Shown here piece by piece: positions 1 through 12,834 of a stretch of DNA of 64,000 nt (positions are counted from its first letter, which is position 1; each line of letters begins with the position of its first letter). The notes beneath the pieces were generated by a model. That model made no database searches. It was not told the DNA's origin and saw only the letters and a list, made by a program, of their open reading frames with translations. Source of the DNA: Cochliopodium minus (taxonomy: Eukaryota; Discosea; Himatismenida; Cochliopodiidae); the NCBI GenBank assembly GCA_024220525.1, contig JAMYWO010000015.1, positions 109,158-173,157 of the forward strand, given 5' to 3'. A program made the position numbers and the translations under genes.

Positions 1-120
1 TTATTTTTTATTTTTTATTTTTTATTTTTTATTTTTTATTTTTTTATTTTTTTATTTTTTTATTTTTTTATTTTATTTATTTATTTTAAAAAACTCAATT
101 TTTTATTTTTATTTTTATTT
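1..120. repeat. (TTTTTTA)n simple repeat at window edge
   Basis: Near-perfect TTTTTTA/TTTTTTTA tandem repeat followed by looser AT sequence. It lies on the downstream (3') side of the last visible exon of the minus-strand DPE2 5' part and is the start of an intron whose other end is not here. The same repeat recurs at 25785-25950, 58617-59640 and 61264-61340, each time at a place where a gene is cut. Confidence 0.85.
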
Positions 121-155
121 TCGATTTTTTTGTATTTTTTATTATTTTGTTTTAC

Positions 156-3100
156 TATTGTTGAAAACTCTGGACAAATATTTTTTGACATCATTCTCTT
201 CTTCTTGTTTACTTGCAAAATTAAGAATCTTCTTTTCTGTGTCAAACTCGTTCTTGAAGGTGTATCTGAGAAAAGTCTTTTTAAAAGAATTTTAATAAAA
301 TATCAAAAGTATTAAATAAACACTTTATTTATTTTTTATTTTTTATTTTATTTTTTATTTTTTATTATTTTTTATTTTTTATTTTTTATTTTTTATTTTT
401 TATTTTTTTATTTTTTATTATTTTTTATTTTTTATTTTTTATTTTTTATTTTTTATTTTTTATTTATATTTTATTTTTTTTTATTTTTTTTTTATTTTTT
501 TATTTTTTTACAACTTCCTTAAAGTAATCTTTGACTATTTGATGGCATTTGGATTCAGAGAAATTGCTTTTGAGCTCTTCCCAGTTCGTATATGGTTGAG
601 TTAATCTTTCGAAATCCCACACCCCTTCTTTCTCCAACTCATATCCTGATATTGGGAATGATGGGTTGAACTAAAATCAAAAAATATTAATAATTTTTCG
701 TTTGTTCTTTTTTTTAAAATAATTTTTTTCATTAGTTTTTTATTTTTTAAATTTTTAAAGATTGTTTAGATTAATTTTTTTGATTTGTATTTTTTTTTTA
801 TTGTTTTGTTTTTCATGTTTTATTTTTTTTTTATTAATATTAAATTTTTGTTATATTTTAGTTATAGATTGTAATTAAAATAAATTAAAATTTTATTTAT
901 TTCAATATTTTTATTTTATTGTTTATTATGAATTTTTTGTGATTATTTTTTTTATTATTTTTTTTTTTTATCCATTATTTTTTTTACTCTTCCTAACAAA
1001 CCACCTTCACAAGATCTTGGAATTTCCCAGATACGGAAAAAACCCAAAACATGATCAATTCTGAAAGCATGGAAATAATTTGACAAAACGCGAAGTCTGT
1101 TTCTCCACCAAGAAAAATCATCTTTTGCCATTTCATCCCAGTTGTATGTTGGAAATCCCCAGTTTTGTCCTTCTTCTGCGAAAGCATCTTTTTTTTTTAT
1201 AATTAAATTAAAAAATGTTAAAAACTGTTAAAAACTGTAAAAAGAAAAAAAAATAATTTAAAATATTTATTAAAAAAGATTGAAAAATAAAATATTTAAA
1301 ATAAAATGTTCAAAATGAATAAAATTGCTGGGCAATGTTAAATTGAATGATTGAATAATAAAAAAATAATTAATAATTAAAATAAACAAATGAACAAAAT
1401 AAATGATTTTAAACGAAATTTTAAAAAAATCTTTAAAAAAAAATTAAATTACCTGGAGGAGCTCCTGTTAAGAAAAAAAAATTGAATTTTTTTTAGTAAT
1501 TTTTTTAGTTTTTTCCAAAAGTATTATTTACCGGTAGAACAGTCCATGTTAAAGAGATGGCGATTGATCCAGGTGTCACAAGAAAGAGGATCGACTCCAA
1601 TAGGAAGGTCGCCCTTCATCGCAACTCCGTTTTTTTTAGCATAATCAGAGGCCTCACTTAATTGTTTAGAAGCATGGTATTGAATGAAATAATTCAATGT
1701 GACTTTTATGGAAAAATTAAATGAAAAAATTTCCTTAAAATTAAAAGAAAAAAAACTTTGACAAAATTAAAAAAGTTAAATATCAAAAAATTAAAAAGAA
1801 TTAAATATTAAAATATTAAAAATTAAATTAAAAAATAATTAAAATTTAAAATTTTAAAAAAAATAAAAATTTTTTTTCTTACCACTTCCATAGAAATCAG
1901 AAGTAGGTGAAGTGAGTTCATTGATTTGTTCGGCAGTTATGCTGGAGTAGTTGTCCCATGTGTTGTAGTCACAAGTTTTATATTTGTCCCTCAAAGAACA
2001 AAACAAAGCATAAGGAGAGAGCCACTAGTAAATAAAATTTAAAATGAATAAAATTTAAAATGAATAAAAAATTTAAATTAAAAATAAAAATTTAAAATAA
2101 AAAATAAGAAAAAAAAAAAAAATTAATATAATTAAAATATGAAAATAAATGAAAATAAAATTAAAATAATCATAAAAATTTAAAAAATCAGAAATAAAAA
2201 AAAAATTTTGTTTTTTTTTTTTTTACTTCTTTGTTTAATTGGAACCATTCTAAGAATAGCTCGTTCTCCAAAAAGCTTTCTTTTTGAGACTCGAAAATTT
2301 CAGAAAGGAGCTCTAATTTGATACGGAGGGCCTCTTCGTAGTTTACGAATTTCTCGTCCATTTGGGGTTTAAGGTCAGCCACTTTGTTGAGAATTTCTTT
2401 AGGAACTCCTCCAATATCTATTTAATAAAAAAAAATTAAATATTTTTTAATTTTTTCAATTAATATTTGAGGATTTAGTTTTTTAGATTTAATTTATTTT
2501 TTATTTTTGAAAATTTATTTTTTTATCTTTTAAAATTTTTCATTATTGTTTTTTATTAATTTTTTCAATAATTTTTTATTTAATTGATTGATTTTTTTCT
2601 TTTCAATTTATTAAAAAAAATTTAATATTTTTTTAAAATTTTTTATTTAATTTTTGAAATTTTTTTCATTATTGTTTTTTATGTAAATCTTTTATTAATT
2701 TATTAATATTTTAATTGATTATTTATTTCAATAATTACCTTGAATCCTTACGTAAATAGGATGTAAAGCAAAAACAGACAAAGTAGAGTAAGGATAGCTG
2801 TCCTTCCAATTTTGCAAAATATTAGTGTCATTGACAGGCAAAATCTGAATGAGTTTGATCCCTGTTCTCTTCGCCAAATCAACGAAAAGTTTCAAGTCGG
2901 AGAATTCTCCGACACCCAAACTCTCTTCGCTTCTTAATGAGAAGACGGGTACGGCTACTCCTACTCCTTTCCAATCTTTTTCTCCTGCGAATGGATAATT
3001 ATCCACGAACACATGAGAATAAAATGATAGTTCTTTGTTTATATCTGATTTTTTTTTTTTTGAAAACAATTTTTTTTAAATTTTAATCTTAAAATAAAAA

Positions 3101-4308
3101 AGTTGAGAATTTGTTTTGTTCGAAAAATTTTTTTTTTTGTTTTTAAATTTTAAAGTTTAAAGATTGACAGAAATAATTATTTTCAAAGAATAATTTTTTT
3201 TTTTTGATAAAAAAATCTTTAAAAGATTAGGTGATTTCAAAATCACAATATTTGCTGATAAATAACTTTTAAAATAAAACAATTTGATGTGAAAAAAAAT
3301 TAATAAAACAAAAATTTAAATAATTTGAAAAAATTATGAAATAACACGACATTGAAAAAAATTAATTAAATAAAAAAAAAAAGATCAAGACATACTCAGT
3401 TTTCTTGTTTGGTTTTCCCAAAGAGAAGGTTCTTGAACTGATGCTTTGACAAATTTATATTCCACTGTTCCATTAAAGTTTCTTGGAACGTGCACAGAAG
3501 TATGAAAATCAGGAAAAGAGGAGTCGTCCAAACGAAGAGAATCGTGTAATTTCCAATTTCCAAGAAAATATTCAGATCCGCTTTTAAATAAAATCAAATG
3601 AAAATATTTTATTTTATTAATAAAGATGTTTTTTTGATTTTTTTGAAAAAAATATTATACCAGATGTAAAGGGTCTCGTAATCTTTGAGGTTATAGTGTT
3701 TTAAGTTGAATTGGATTATGAAATTGGTGTCTGATGGAGGAGGGAGGTTCGTTGATTGTGTTTCGGTTGTTGCGTTGGGTCTACTTCTTATCACTTTGAA
3801 TGCTGATGATTGATTCACAACATCTAATGAGTTTTTGGCCTTTAATCATATTTATTTAAAAAGAATATTTTCAGAATTTTTAAGATTTGAAATAATATCA
3901 ATCAGAATATGAAATTTCATTGATATTTTATATTTCGAGGAGATAATTTTCAAAGAAATTAAAATCATTTTTGATGAATCAATTTATATTTTGAGATTAT
4001 TGAAAGAAATTGGTGGAATAAATAATAGAATAAATTAAAATTATGAGATGGATAGATTTCAATCAAAGTAATAGATTGAATATCATGAATATCTTGTTTA
4101 TATTTTTTTTTTTCAATTTTATATTTGTTAAAATATAAGCAAATATAAATAAATAAATTTTTTTTTTTTTGGTTGATCCTTACAAGCCATCTATCCATGA
4201 ATAAAAGATCATGTCTTTTAAATGAAGTATTAATTTTGATTTTATGTTGATTATCTTCCCATCTCACAATTCTTCCCTCTTTGATCTCGACATATTTGTA
4301 CTCCAACA
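156..4308 (-). CDS. DPE2: 4-alpha-glucanotransferase DPE2-type (disproportionating enzyme 2), 5' part, 11 exons
   Basis: GH77 transglucosidase that, in its family, transfers a glucosyl unit from maltose to glycogen or starch-like glucan in the cytosol. Exons read 4184-4308, 3661-3840, 3396-3580, 2739-3044, 2227-2417, 1883-2024, 1532-1702, 1453-1464, 988-1187, 512-670 and 156-276, with matching phases. The first two or three encode CBM20 starch-binding modules (EYKYVEIK; GSEYFLGNWKLHD). The catalytic part has GVGVAVPVFSLRSEESLGVG, LPVNDTN, KGDLPIGVD, GAPPD, NWGFPTYNW and FRIDHVLGFFRIWE, whose Asp (codon 1054-1056) is the expected nucleophile. A 12-nt micro-exon supplies most of GAPPD. The protein starts abruptly at the single n at 4309, so the beginning of the first CBM20 is missing. 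It stops after VFNN at a phase-1 donor (154-155); the matching remainder is at 24696-25748. Confidence 0.9.
318..505. repeat. TTTTTTA-rich intron of DPE2
   Basis: Intron between the 156-276 and 512-670 exons consisting almost wholly of TTTTTTA and TTATT units. The coding frame is continuous across it, which shows that the repeat occurs naturally inside introns of this genome. Confidence 0.8.
1453..1464 (-). other. 12-nt micro-exon of DPE2
   Basis: On the minus strand an AG acceptor precedes GAGCTCCTCCAG and a GTAATT donor follows. Both neighbouring introns are phase 1. Without it the protein would lose the residues APP of the conserved GAPPD motif, so the exon is required by the family alignment. 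Confidence 0.85.
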
Positions 4309-4309
4309 N
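4309..4309. other. single-n scaffold join cutting DPE2
   Basis: One ambiguous base lies in the exon encoding the first CBM20 domain. On its left the DPE2 reading frame is open. On its right the sequence no longer resembles CBM20 and leads into the promoter region of the next gene. The domain front (about 70 residues) is absent, so this looks like a contig join rather than a miscalled base. Confidence 0.65.
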
Positions 4310-4510
4310 ATTGAGTCCAAAAAATCAAAAAATTAAAAGAATCAGTTGATTATGGAAGATTTGTTTCTTTTTCACTTTTAATAATCAATTTTTTTGAGTT
4401 CAATATTCAATCTTTAAGATCTCCGGAAGTGTTTATAAAATAAATAATAGTAAAAATTATAAATTATATTATATTGAATAAAAAAAAAAAAAATTAAAGG
4501 TTAAAAAAGA

Positions 4511-6286
4511 ATGGATAATGAGATTAAACCATCAAGGACACAAAAAGGTGAAAAAAAATATATATATATTATTTTTATAAATATGAATATATTTGAAAAT
4601 ATATAGAAAACATAATTATTAATAACAAAGAATTAATACTCTTATTATAAGTGTTGGAGAAATGGGGAGTTGAAGGACAGATGAATGATGAAGATATCAG
4701 GAATGCTGCAAGTTCATTCGCAAGAATCAGAGTAAAAAACACGATCATGAAATGGGTTGCAGTGGGAGGAGTCTTATTCATCGCAACATTCTTAGGATTG
4801 ATGATCGGATCTGTCATTCTTGGAATAGAAGCAACAAAAGAGTACAAAGTGAAAGAACACGAACTGGTACAAAGAAATGGGACTGCTTTGGGAACCTCCG
4901 AAGCATTTTACTCTGTAAAATTGAAACTCACCACTCCTTTGTCTACTATAAAGGGTATCAAGAGTTTAAAGTTTAGTACAGGAGGTGTCGGAACTTTACA
5001 ATTCAATGTTGTTTCTTTTTACTTTATTCCTGGAAGAACTTTGATCTTGTACGGAGTGAACCATGTTGCAGAAGTGTTGGCAGATGGAACTGTAGAAGTT
5101 TCTCCAATCACCACAACAAATGGAGCAAGAAGTATCGATGATAGCAAAAGAGATTCTTACACTGAAACCTCTGCAACTGGAGTGAGCTCTTCATCCAACA
5201 ATTTGGTTGTAGATATCAACCAATGCAGTGATCTTTTATTGATTCAAGAAACAGGAAGTTACCAATTAACAACAGACATTGAGTGTACCCTCACCCAACC
5301 TCTCCTCTCCGGAACTGGACAATCATTTAGAGGAACTTTTAATGGCAACGGACATTTTATCACCCTCAACATCAACTCTCAAGGACCTGTAGCATTGTTC
5401 GGAGCTCTCAAACAAGCAAATATCATCAATTTGTTGTTGAAAGGAAGTATCATTGGTGTACATAGTTGTGGAGGTCTTGCTGTAGAAACTTATCCTGGAA
5501 CTACTGTAACTTCTTCTGGTGTTTATGCAAACATTGAATGTTCAAACAATGGAAACACAAGAACAACCATTGGTGCATTCTCTTCCCTTCTCAGAAATGA
5601 AAACAATGATCAATCTCGTGTTTTTTACAATTATTGTGTTTCTCAAAGTCATTACACCCTCGTTTTGTCTGATCTTTCCCTTCCAAACTTTCAAGGTGGA
5701 TTTTATGGTGCTGCCATCGAAAAAGTTGTCACCAACTTTGAATTCAGTTATTCTGCTTCCACTCCAAATCAATATGGTGGAAATTACAGAAACGATCAAT
5801 TTGGTTTCAGATCTGTTCCTCATACTCATACTGAAACCAATACTGAAAAGAGAGAACATGTATACATTCCTGAAGATTGCTTCGGTTATAACAAAACCAA
5901 CGCACAGGTAAAAGAAATTTCAATATGGAACATTCAACCATTCTTAATATTTGTCCATACATTCATTATTTCTTTAATTTATTCCAATATTTTTTCCTTA
6001 TAGTATATCAACATGTGTGTTGAATTCTTTAGAGAAAACTTATATGAAGAAATTTGTTGCTGTAATTCTGTTAACTTTGATTCATGCCCTTACCTTAATT
6101 GCAACCGTAAAAAAAAAATTTCCAATCTTTCCTATTTTTTTTTATCCTTTTATTTAATTAGCTCAAAATCCAATCTGTATGGAATGCCGTCACGGAAAAA
6201 GAGAAGAATCCGGACCATCTACCAGTTATCTCACCGACCCAGTTCAAATATTTCCTACAATCAGAAAAACATGTTCAAGCAATTGA
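4511..6286 (+). CDS. single-pass membrane protein with beta-solenoid (GLUG-like) ectodomain
   Basis: Exons 4511-4547, 4651-5907, 6004-6106 and 6162-6286 join in frame. The start MDNEIKPSRTQK was chosen because its phase-1 donor fits the acceptor before VLEKWGVEG. A basic cytoplasmic N-terminus of roughly 50 residues precedes one strongly hydrophobic helix (WVAVGGVLFIATFLGLMIGS), followed by a long Ser/Thr/Asn-rich outer part. Around 5260-5480 lie repeats of the kind FRGTFNGNGHFITLNI and LFGALKQANIINLLLKGSI, which resemble GLUG/right-handed beta-helix repeats. The last exons are Cys-rich (EEICCCNS, DSCPYLNC, PICMECRHG), suggesting disulfides. A surface adhesin or receptor is possible, but no family was recognised with certainty. 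Confidence 0.75.
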
Positions 6287-6395
6287 AAATATAATAACCA
6301 ATTAAAGACTAATGATGAAAAATATTCAATTTTTATTTTATTTATTCAACAAATAAAACTGATATATAAAAAAAATTTGCATTTGATTTTCATCA

Positions 6396-6948
6396 ATGAT
6401 AAAAAGAAAATTATTATTCCCTCAATTCGAAAGCAATAAAAAAATAAAAGATGATAATTCAAGAAACCCATTACAATTTTATGATATGCCAGATATAGAG
6501 TGTGAATCAAGCATGATCCAATTACCTATCGAATTTGGGTTATTAAATGAGATCAAACCAAATAAATATCAAAGAGAAGAATTGATAGAAGAAGATTTAG
6601 GAGAATATGAAATTATCCAAGAGAATGAAGCTTTATATGGTACAATATGAAGGATATACAAAAAAAAATTCTTAAATTCTATTATTGTTTGATAATTCTC
6701 TCATTTTGTTTCAATCCTTTAATACTACAGAAAATTATTCATCCATTAACAGTCATACACTCAAATCAGAAGAATTAGAGGAAATTATGGGATTGAACAA
6801 ACTCTCCTCTTCTTATAAATGCAAATTGGAAAAATTACATCAATTAGAGAATAAAAAATTCAATGATTATGTGGTCCAAATGAATCTGGAAGAAGAATTT
6901 CAATTCATTTTTTTAAATCCAATTTTAATAAAGCATTTTCAAAGCTAA
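6396..6948 (+). CDS. small hypothetical protein, two exons
   Basis: Exon 6396-6639 joins exon 6731-6948 at a phase-1 intron, giving about 153 residues. It begins with a basic KRK stretch and is then acidic (EELIEEDLGEYEIIQE). The second exon looks helical (KSEELEEIMG, CKLEKLHQLENKKFND). It sits 250 bp upstream of the myosin gene on the same strand. No known family was recognised. The splice fit and biased composition support it being real, but it could also be an extension of an adjacent gene. Confidence 0.45.
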
Positions 6949-7202
6949 AAAACGAAATTAAATTTTTTTTTTTTTCATATATTTTTGACAAAATAAGGTA
7001 ATTAATCGATTTTTATCAAAATAACTCCTTTTAATTCCTCATCCATTGTTTTCACAATTGATAAACCATACCAGGTTCTTATTTTAAACTTTAAAAATGT
7101 GAAAGTATCAAAATATAAAAAATAAAATATAATAATAAAAAAAAAAATTTATTCTAAAAAAGAATAAACAACCATCAAAAACATTCATTTTCTTAAATAG
7201 AA

Positions 7203-10200
7203 ATGAAGAAGGAAAATGGAAGTTTGGATTATGATGATATGATTCGAATGGATGATTTGACTGAAGAGAATATATTGCATAATATGGAACAAAGATATAA
7301 TAGGAATAAAGTTTATGTATGTTATAAAATTGAAGGGAATAGCATTATACAGCCGAAAAGCAAATATTCCTTGATATATAAAAATATTTATATCAAATTA
7401 ACCAAATAGAATTAAATATCAAATGAATCAACAAAAAAATAATGTTTAAATTACTATTTATGATCTATCCATTTGTTTCTATTACATCTCATAAAAATTA
7501 TTACCTACTAATAAAATTTTTTTTAACCAATCACATGATTAACAAAGACTTATTGTGGATCTATCATCATATCAATCAATCCTTATCAAATGTACAAAGA
7601 AATATATTCAGAAGAGAATTTAAAGAGATATATCAATAAACCACTCGGGGAATTAGAACCTCATGTATTTGCCATCGCAGATAAAGCATACAGGAATCTT
7701 CAAAAGGATAATAAATCACAATCATTAATTATCACAGGTGAAAGTGGAGCTGGTATGATGGAAAAAAAAATATCCAATTATATAGTTTATTTCTAATTTT
7801 ATCAAGATATCATCTTATTTAACAATTATATTCTCAGAGTTATTTCATCATCAATTCAAATATAATAAAAATTTAATATCATTCAGCATTTCTCATCAAA
7901 TGATAAATTTTCAATCATTTAGGAAAATCTCAAACTACCCATTTCATCTTGAAATATTACTCACTTATTTCCAATTCTAATACCGATATCGAGAAGAAAA
8001 TAATAATGGCAGCAGAAGTACTGGATACATTCGGAAATGCAAAGACAATCAGGAACAATAATTCCTCTCGATTCGGAAAATATTTTAAAATCAAATTCCG
8101 AACAGATTTCTCAATCTCAGGAGCAGAGATATCAACATTCCTCTTGGAAAAAACAAGGATATCACATCAACAAACAGATGAAAGAAATTATCACATATTT
8201 TATCAGATGTGTTCTGGTATGAGTGATCAAGAAAGAGGTAAAAAAAAAAAAAATCTCACATAATTTTCCTTTTTAAATTTATTTTTTAAAAATCATTCAA
8301 TGTTTAACAATTATTTAAATAGATAAATACAAGATAAGCAATAGTCCTTTGGATTACACTTATTTAAAGACTTGTGTAACTTGTCCTGATAGATTTGATG
8401 AAGAAGGAGATTATAAAAAGACTATTACTCTTCTTGCAAAACTAGGAATGAAAGACAAGGAAATAGACTTCATTTTCAAGGTGCTTTCTTCAGTATTACA
8501 CCTGGGTAATGTAAACTTTACTGAAAAGGGAAGTATTGATGTAGATGATGACAACTTAATTAACCTTGTATCCTCTCTTCTCCAACTTGAGGCAAGTAAG
8601 TTGAAAGAAGCAATGTTGAGGTAAATATATTTTTTCTTGTTGATCATATTAAATTGTTAATTAAATATTTAAATTTATCTAGTAAAAGTATAATTGTCAA
8701 CGGAAATCAGATTATCAAAAAGCCTCTAACATTGAAAGAAGCAAATGATTCGAGAGATACACTTTGTAGATATTTATATTTTTTCCTCTTCGAATGGTTA
8801 AAAAAAAAAATTCTTCTTGTTTAATTTTCTTTATTAATTTATTTTTTAAAAGGATTGTAAAAAGATTAAATGGGTGTTTGGAGTCAAAAGGGGAGGTGAG
8901 TAGCTTGTTTCTTGGTGTTTTGGACATTTTTGGGTTTGAAAATTTTGAAAGCAACAGTTTTGAGCAGTTTTGTATAAATTATGCAAACGAAGTAACTTTT
9001 TTTTTACCAAATTTTTTTTTATTATCAAAATAATTTTTTATAAGAAATTACAACAACAATTCGTTAGTGAGGTTTTTGAAATGGAACAGATTGAATATAA
9101 AAGAGAGGGTATTAAATGGTCGAATATTGAGTTTAGTGATAACAAAGATTGTATCCAAATGATAGAAAAAGTAAAAAATTTTTCTCATTCTTATTTAAGA
9201 CTTATAATTTCTTCATCAAGTCAAATATTTCTATCTTGTCACTGTTGGATGAAGCCACCAAGCTGGAATCTTCGTCTGATGAGAATTTTACAGAGAGCTT
9301 GAAAAAGTATTTTGGAAAGAATGACAAGTTTTCGACAACAAGACTCAAAAAGAACCAGTTTTCATTAAGACATTTTGCTGAAGAAGTAACTTACGATGTA
9401 AATGGGTTCAGAGAGAAGAATCAAAACCAAATAAGACCTGATCTTATAGGAGTGATAAAAGTGAGTAGCTGTGAATTCATTTCAGAATTGTTCAAAGAAT
9501 ATCTTTCGCTCGAAGAAATCATCAACTCAAACACAAGAAAGTTTAGAGGAAAAACTACTGTTTCAACACAATTCAAAAGAGAGTTACTTGGACTTGAGAA
9601 TGTTTTGAATTCCACTCACTCTTTCTATGTAAGATGTATCAAGCCAAACAGCAAACAAGCACCTAAACAATTTGATTTGGAGTTTGTAAGAAAACAACTC
9701 ATTTACAATGGAATGTTGGAAACAGTAAAGATTAGAAAGGCTGGCCTTCCTTTTAGATTTCCTTTCACTGTGTTTTACAACAGATATAGAAAACTTTCAA
9801 GACTTAAGAACTTGCCAAAGAATGTAGACACAAGAAAAGCTTGTTTATTGTTAGTCCAGAAGATTGGGGAATACATTATTGAAGGAAGATATGCTCTTGG
9901 TAAAAATTATAAAACATATCCAACTAATTTAAAAACTAAACAATAAACAAAAAAAAAGGTAAAACAAAGATATTTCTTGGTACTGATCAATATGAAAAGC
10001 TTGAATCAGCAAGAGCTGAATTTCTTGAAAAATCATCTTACATAATTAGGAGAGCTGTAACAAAATGGATGGAGAGAAAGGAGGAAGAAGAGAGAAAGAG
10101 AAAGGAGGAAGAAGAGAGATTGCGTAAAGAAGAGGAGGAAAGAAAAAGAAAAGAAGAGGAGTTGAGAAAGAGAAAGGAGGAAGAAGAAAAGAAACGCAAA

Positions 10201-12801
10201 GAGGAGGAAGAAAGAAAGAGAAAGGAACAATTAAGAAAGAAGAAGGAAGAAGAAGAAAAATTGAAAAAGGAGCAAGAAGAAAAGAAAAAAAAGGAAGAGG
10301 AAGAAAGATTGAAGAGAGTGGAGTGGGAAAGTAAAGAAGAAGAGGAAAGAAAGCGCAAAGAGGAAATAAGATTAAAAAAGGAGATGGAAGAGGAAGAAAA
10401 GGCCAAAATAGAAGAAGAAAGAATTATAAGGAAGCAAGAAGAGTTGAGGAAAAGAAAGGAAGAAGAAATAAAGAAGAAAAAGGAAGAACTAGAAAGGAAG
10501 AAAAAGGAGCTAATGTCAAAAAACAGCCAAGGAGTTGACAATGAGACAAGGAAGCAAGTGGAAAACAAAATTCTGGAACACAAGACAGGCTTCGACAAAG
10601 AACCATTAAGTGACGAAGAAATCAAAAAAAGTTTGTCGGAATTACTTCAACACATAAAGAAGTGGGCACAACTTGCTTTGAAGAAGACAGACAGACAATT
10701 CTTGCTTGTCCCACAAAAGTCTATTGGTAACCTCGTCACTACTCTTTACTTGAACTCTCCTGTAAAAAAGCTTGGGACAAACCTTGTAAATTGTGTAAAA
10801 AAGATTCTTGCATGCAAAGAGACACTTTATGATGATCTCACCCCTTCTGAGTCAAAATCTAAAATGCTGCAAGACGAAATCAAAAACATAGTGATGGTCA
10901 CCAAAGAGTTTGTTGAGTATTTGGACAAGAGAAATGGAACTTTGGGTGATTCTCTTAGCAAAAGCTCCAGTATGGATTTTCTTAGTAAGAGTTCTACCAA
11001 TATGGACATTTTGAAATCAGATTCGACCAATGAACTATTAAATGTTTCAACAGGAAAGAGATCTGTTGGGATAGAAAGTAAAAGTGATGGGTCTCTTTTA
11101 ACAAAGAGTTCTGGTCTCACAAATAAGAGTTCAACTGGTATCCCTCAGAAAAACCTCGTCAAAAACTACAAAACACCATCTAATACTATCCCCCTTAAGA
11201 ACTCTTCTTCAAGCTCTGTTATTATAACTAATGGTAACAAGAATGGTTTGGCTAAAAGTTCAAATGGTGTCAGTGTTCTTGTGAAAAATTCAACGGGAGT
11301 GATGAACAACAATTCAACTGGACTCAGAAACAACAGCAAGTTCAAAGATAACATTTTCTTGAATCTTTCAAAATCTGGAGAAAGTGAAAACTCGGAGAAC
11401 AATCTCGGTTTTTCTTTGAAAAAGTCTTTGACACCTGAAGTTGGCTCTAAAACTAACAACACCGAAGTTTCCTCTTCAGATTCCAACATTTCCTTTCTCA
11501 TTTCTCCAAGAAACTCCAAATCTAACATCAGCGGAGTTAAAACTCAAGACAACAAAAAGTTGCTGAAAGATCCTCAAAAATCATCTCAATCGCACATCTT
11601 TCATCAAAACACCTCCGCCAAAAGATCCGAGTTTGTTTTCAGAAAGAAAGATTCAGATGATATGGATGATCCCATCATTGTTAGTCAAAAGTTGGAAAAA
11701 GAGAAGGATAAAGAGAACAACAGTGATGTAGAGAATACTCCTGTGTTCATCAAAAAACCCTCGATCAGAAGATCTTTGTCTACCCCTTCCTTGGAGAAAA
11801 TGATGATCAACCAGGGTGGTGGTAGCAGAGAAAGTTCTTCCAACGTTGATGATTATCCAAAACTTAAACATTACTTCAGAGATTCTCCAACCTTCAAATC
11901 TGATATCACTTCATTGTTGCAATCCATGGTACATCCACTCAAAGGTAAATTGATTTTCAAATTAAATTGATTTTTTAATTAAAAAATATTTTAATTTAAT
12001 TAATTAAAATTAAAAACAAATTAAATTTTTGATTAATTTTTAGGTATCCCTCTTTCTACAAGAAGAAATGGTTTCAAGATTTACAAAGATACTTTCACTT
12101 TTCAAAGTGCAGTGGAGTGGCTTTCTAAACAAAGTACCTTTTGCAAAGATAAGCAATCTTCTGTGGGTCTGTTCGTTTGCTTGCAACAAGATGGGCTCGT
12201 CCAATTAGTCCTCAAAAACAAAAAGTCTGCCAATGATGATATTTATCACTTTACTCAAGCCACCACCGAAATTCCTTCTTCAAGTGATCAAAACTCATTA
12301 GAACAACAATTAGAAAGACAAAAAGAAAAATATCCTCAACTATATGTTCCAAGGTATTTAAAAAATAATTATTTTTATTTTTATTTTATTTTTTATTTTA
12401 TAAAAATAATCATTTTTATTTTATTTTTTATTTTTTATTTTTAATAAAATTTTTCATTTTAGGATTTTGCAAGTTTTGACGTCTATGATAGAAAGCATTT
12501 GTTCCAAAAACAAAAACACAACAGCATGTTCCAATATCTTTTGCCAAGGTGTCGGAGAGTTTTTGTTGCTGCCTTACCAGAAATCTTTGGATAATGATCA
12601 ACCTTTGGAAACAATAGATCCGCACATCCCTTCCAATTTGTTGAAGCAATGGTTGTGGAAGTTGCCAAAGCCTTTGATACCAATCAAATTGATAGATTGT
12701 CAAAAGTACATATATTTGACTCCTGAAGATCGTTTCAAATACTTGGATCGTATAAATTCTTTTTTTTCATTCTTTTTTGTTTTTTATTTTTTTTTTCCAA
12801 A

Positions 12802-12834
<33 letters not shown>

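Noticed and set aside
1-120. Telomere
   Set aside because: TTTTTTA lacks the G-rich character of telomeric repeats, and the same array occurs inside introns.
10038-10625. A Ser/Phe-rich minus-strand protein
   Set aside because: It is antisense to the Glu/Arg/Lys helix of the myosin tail and has no homology-like features.
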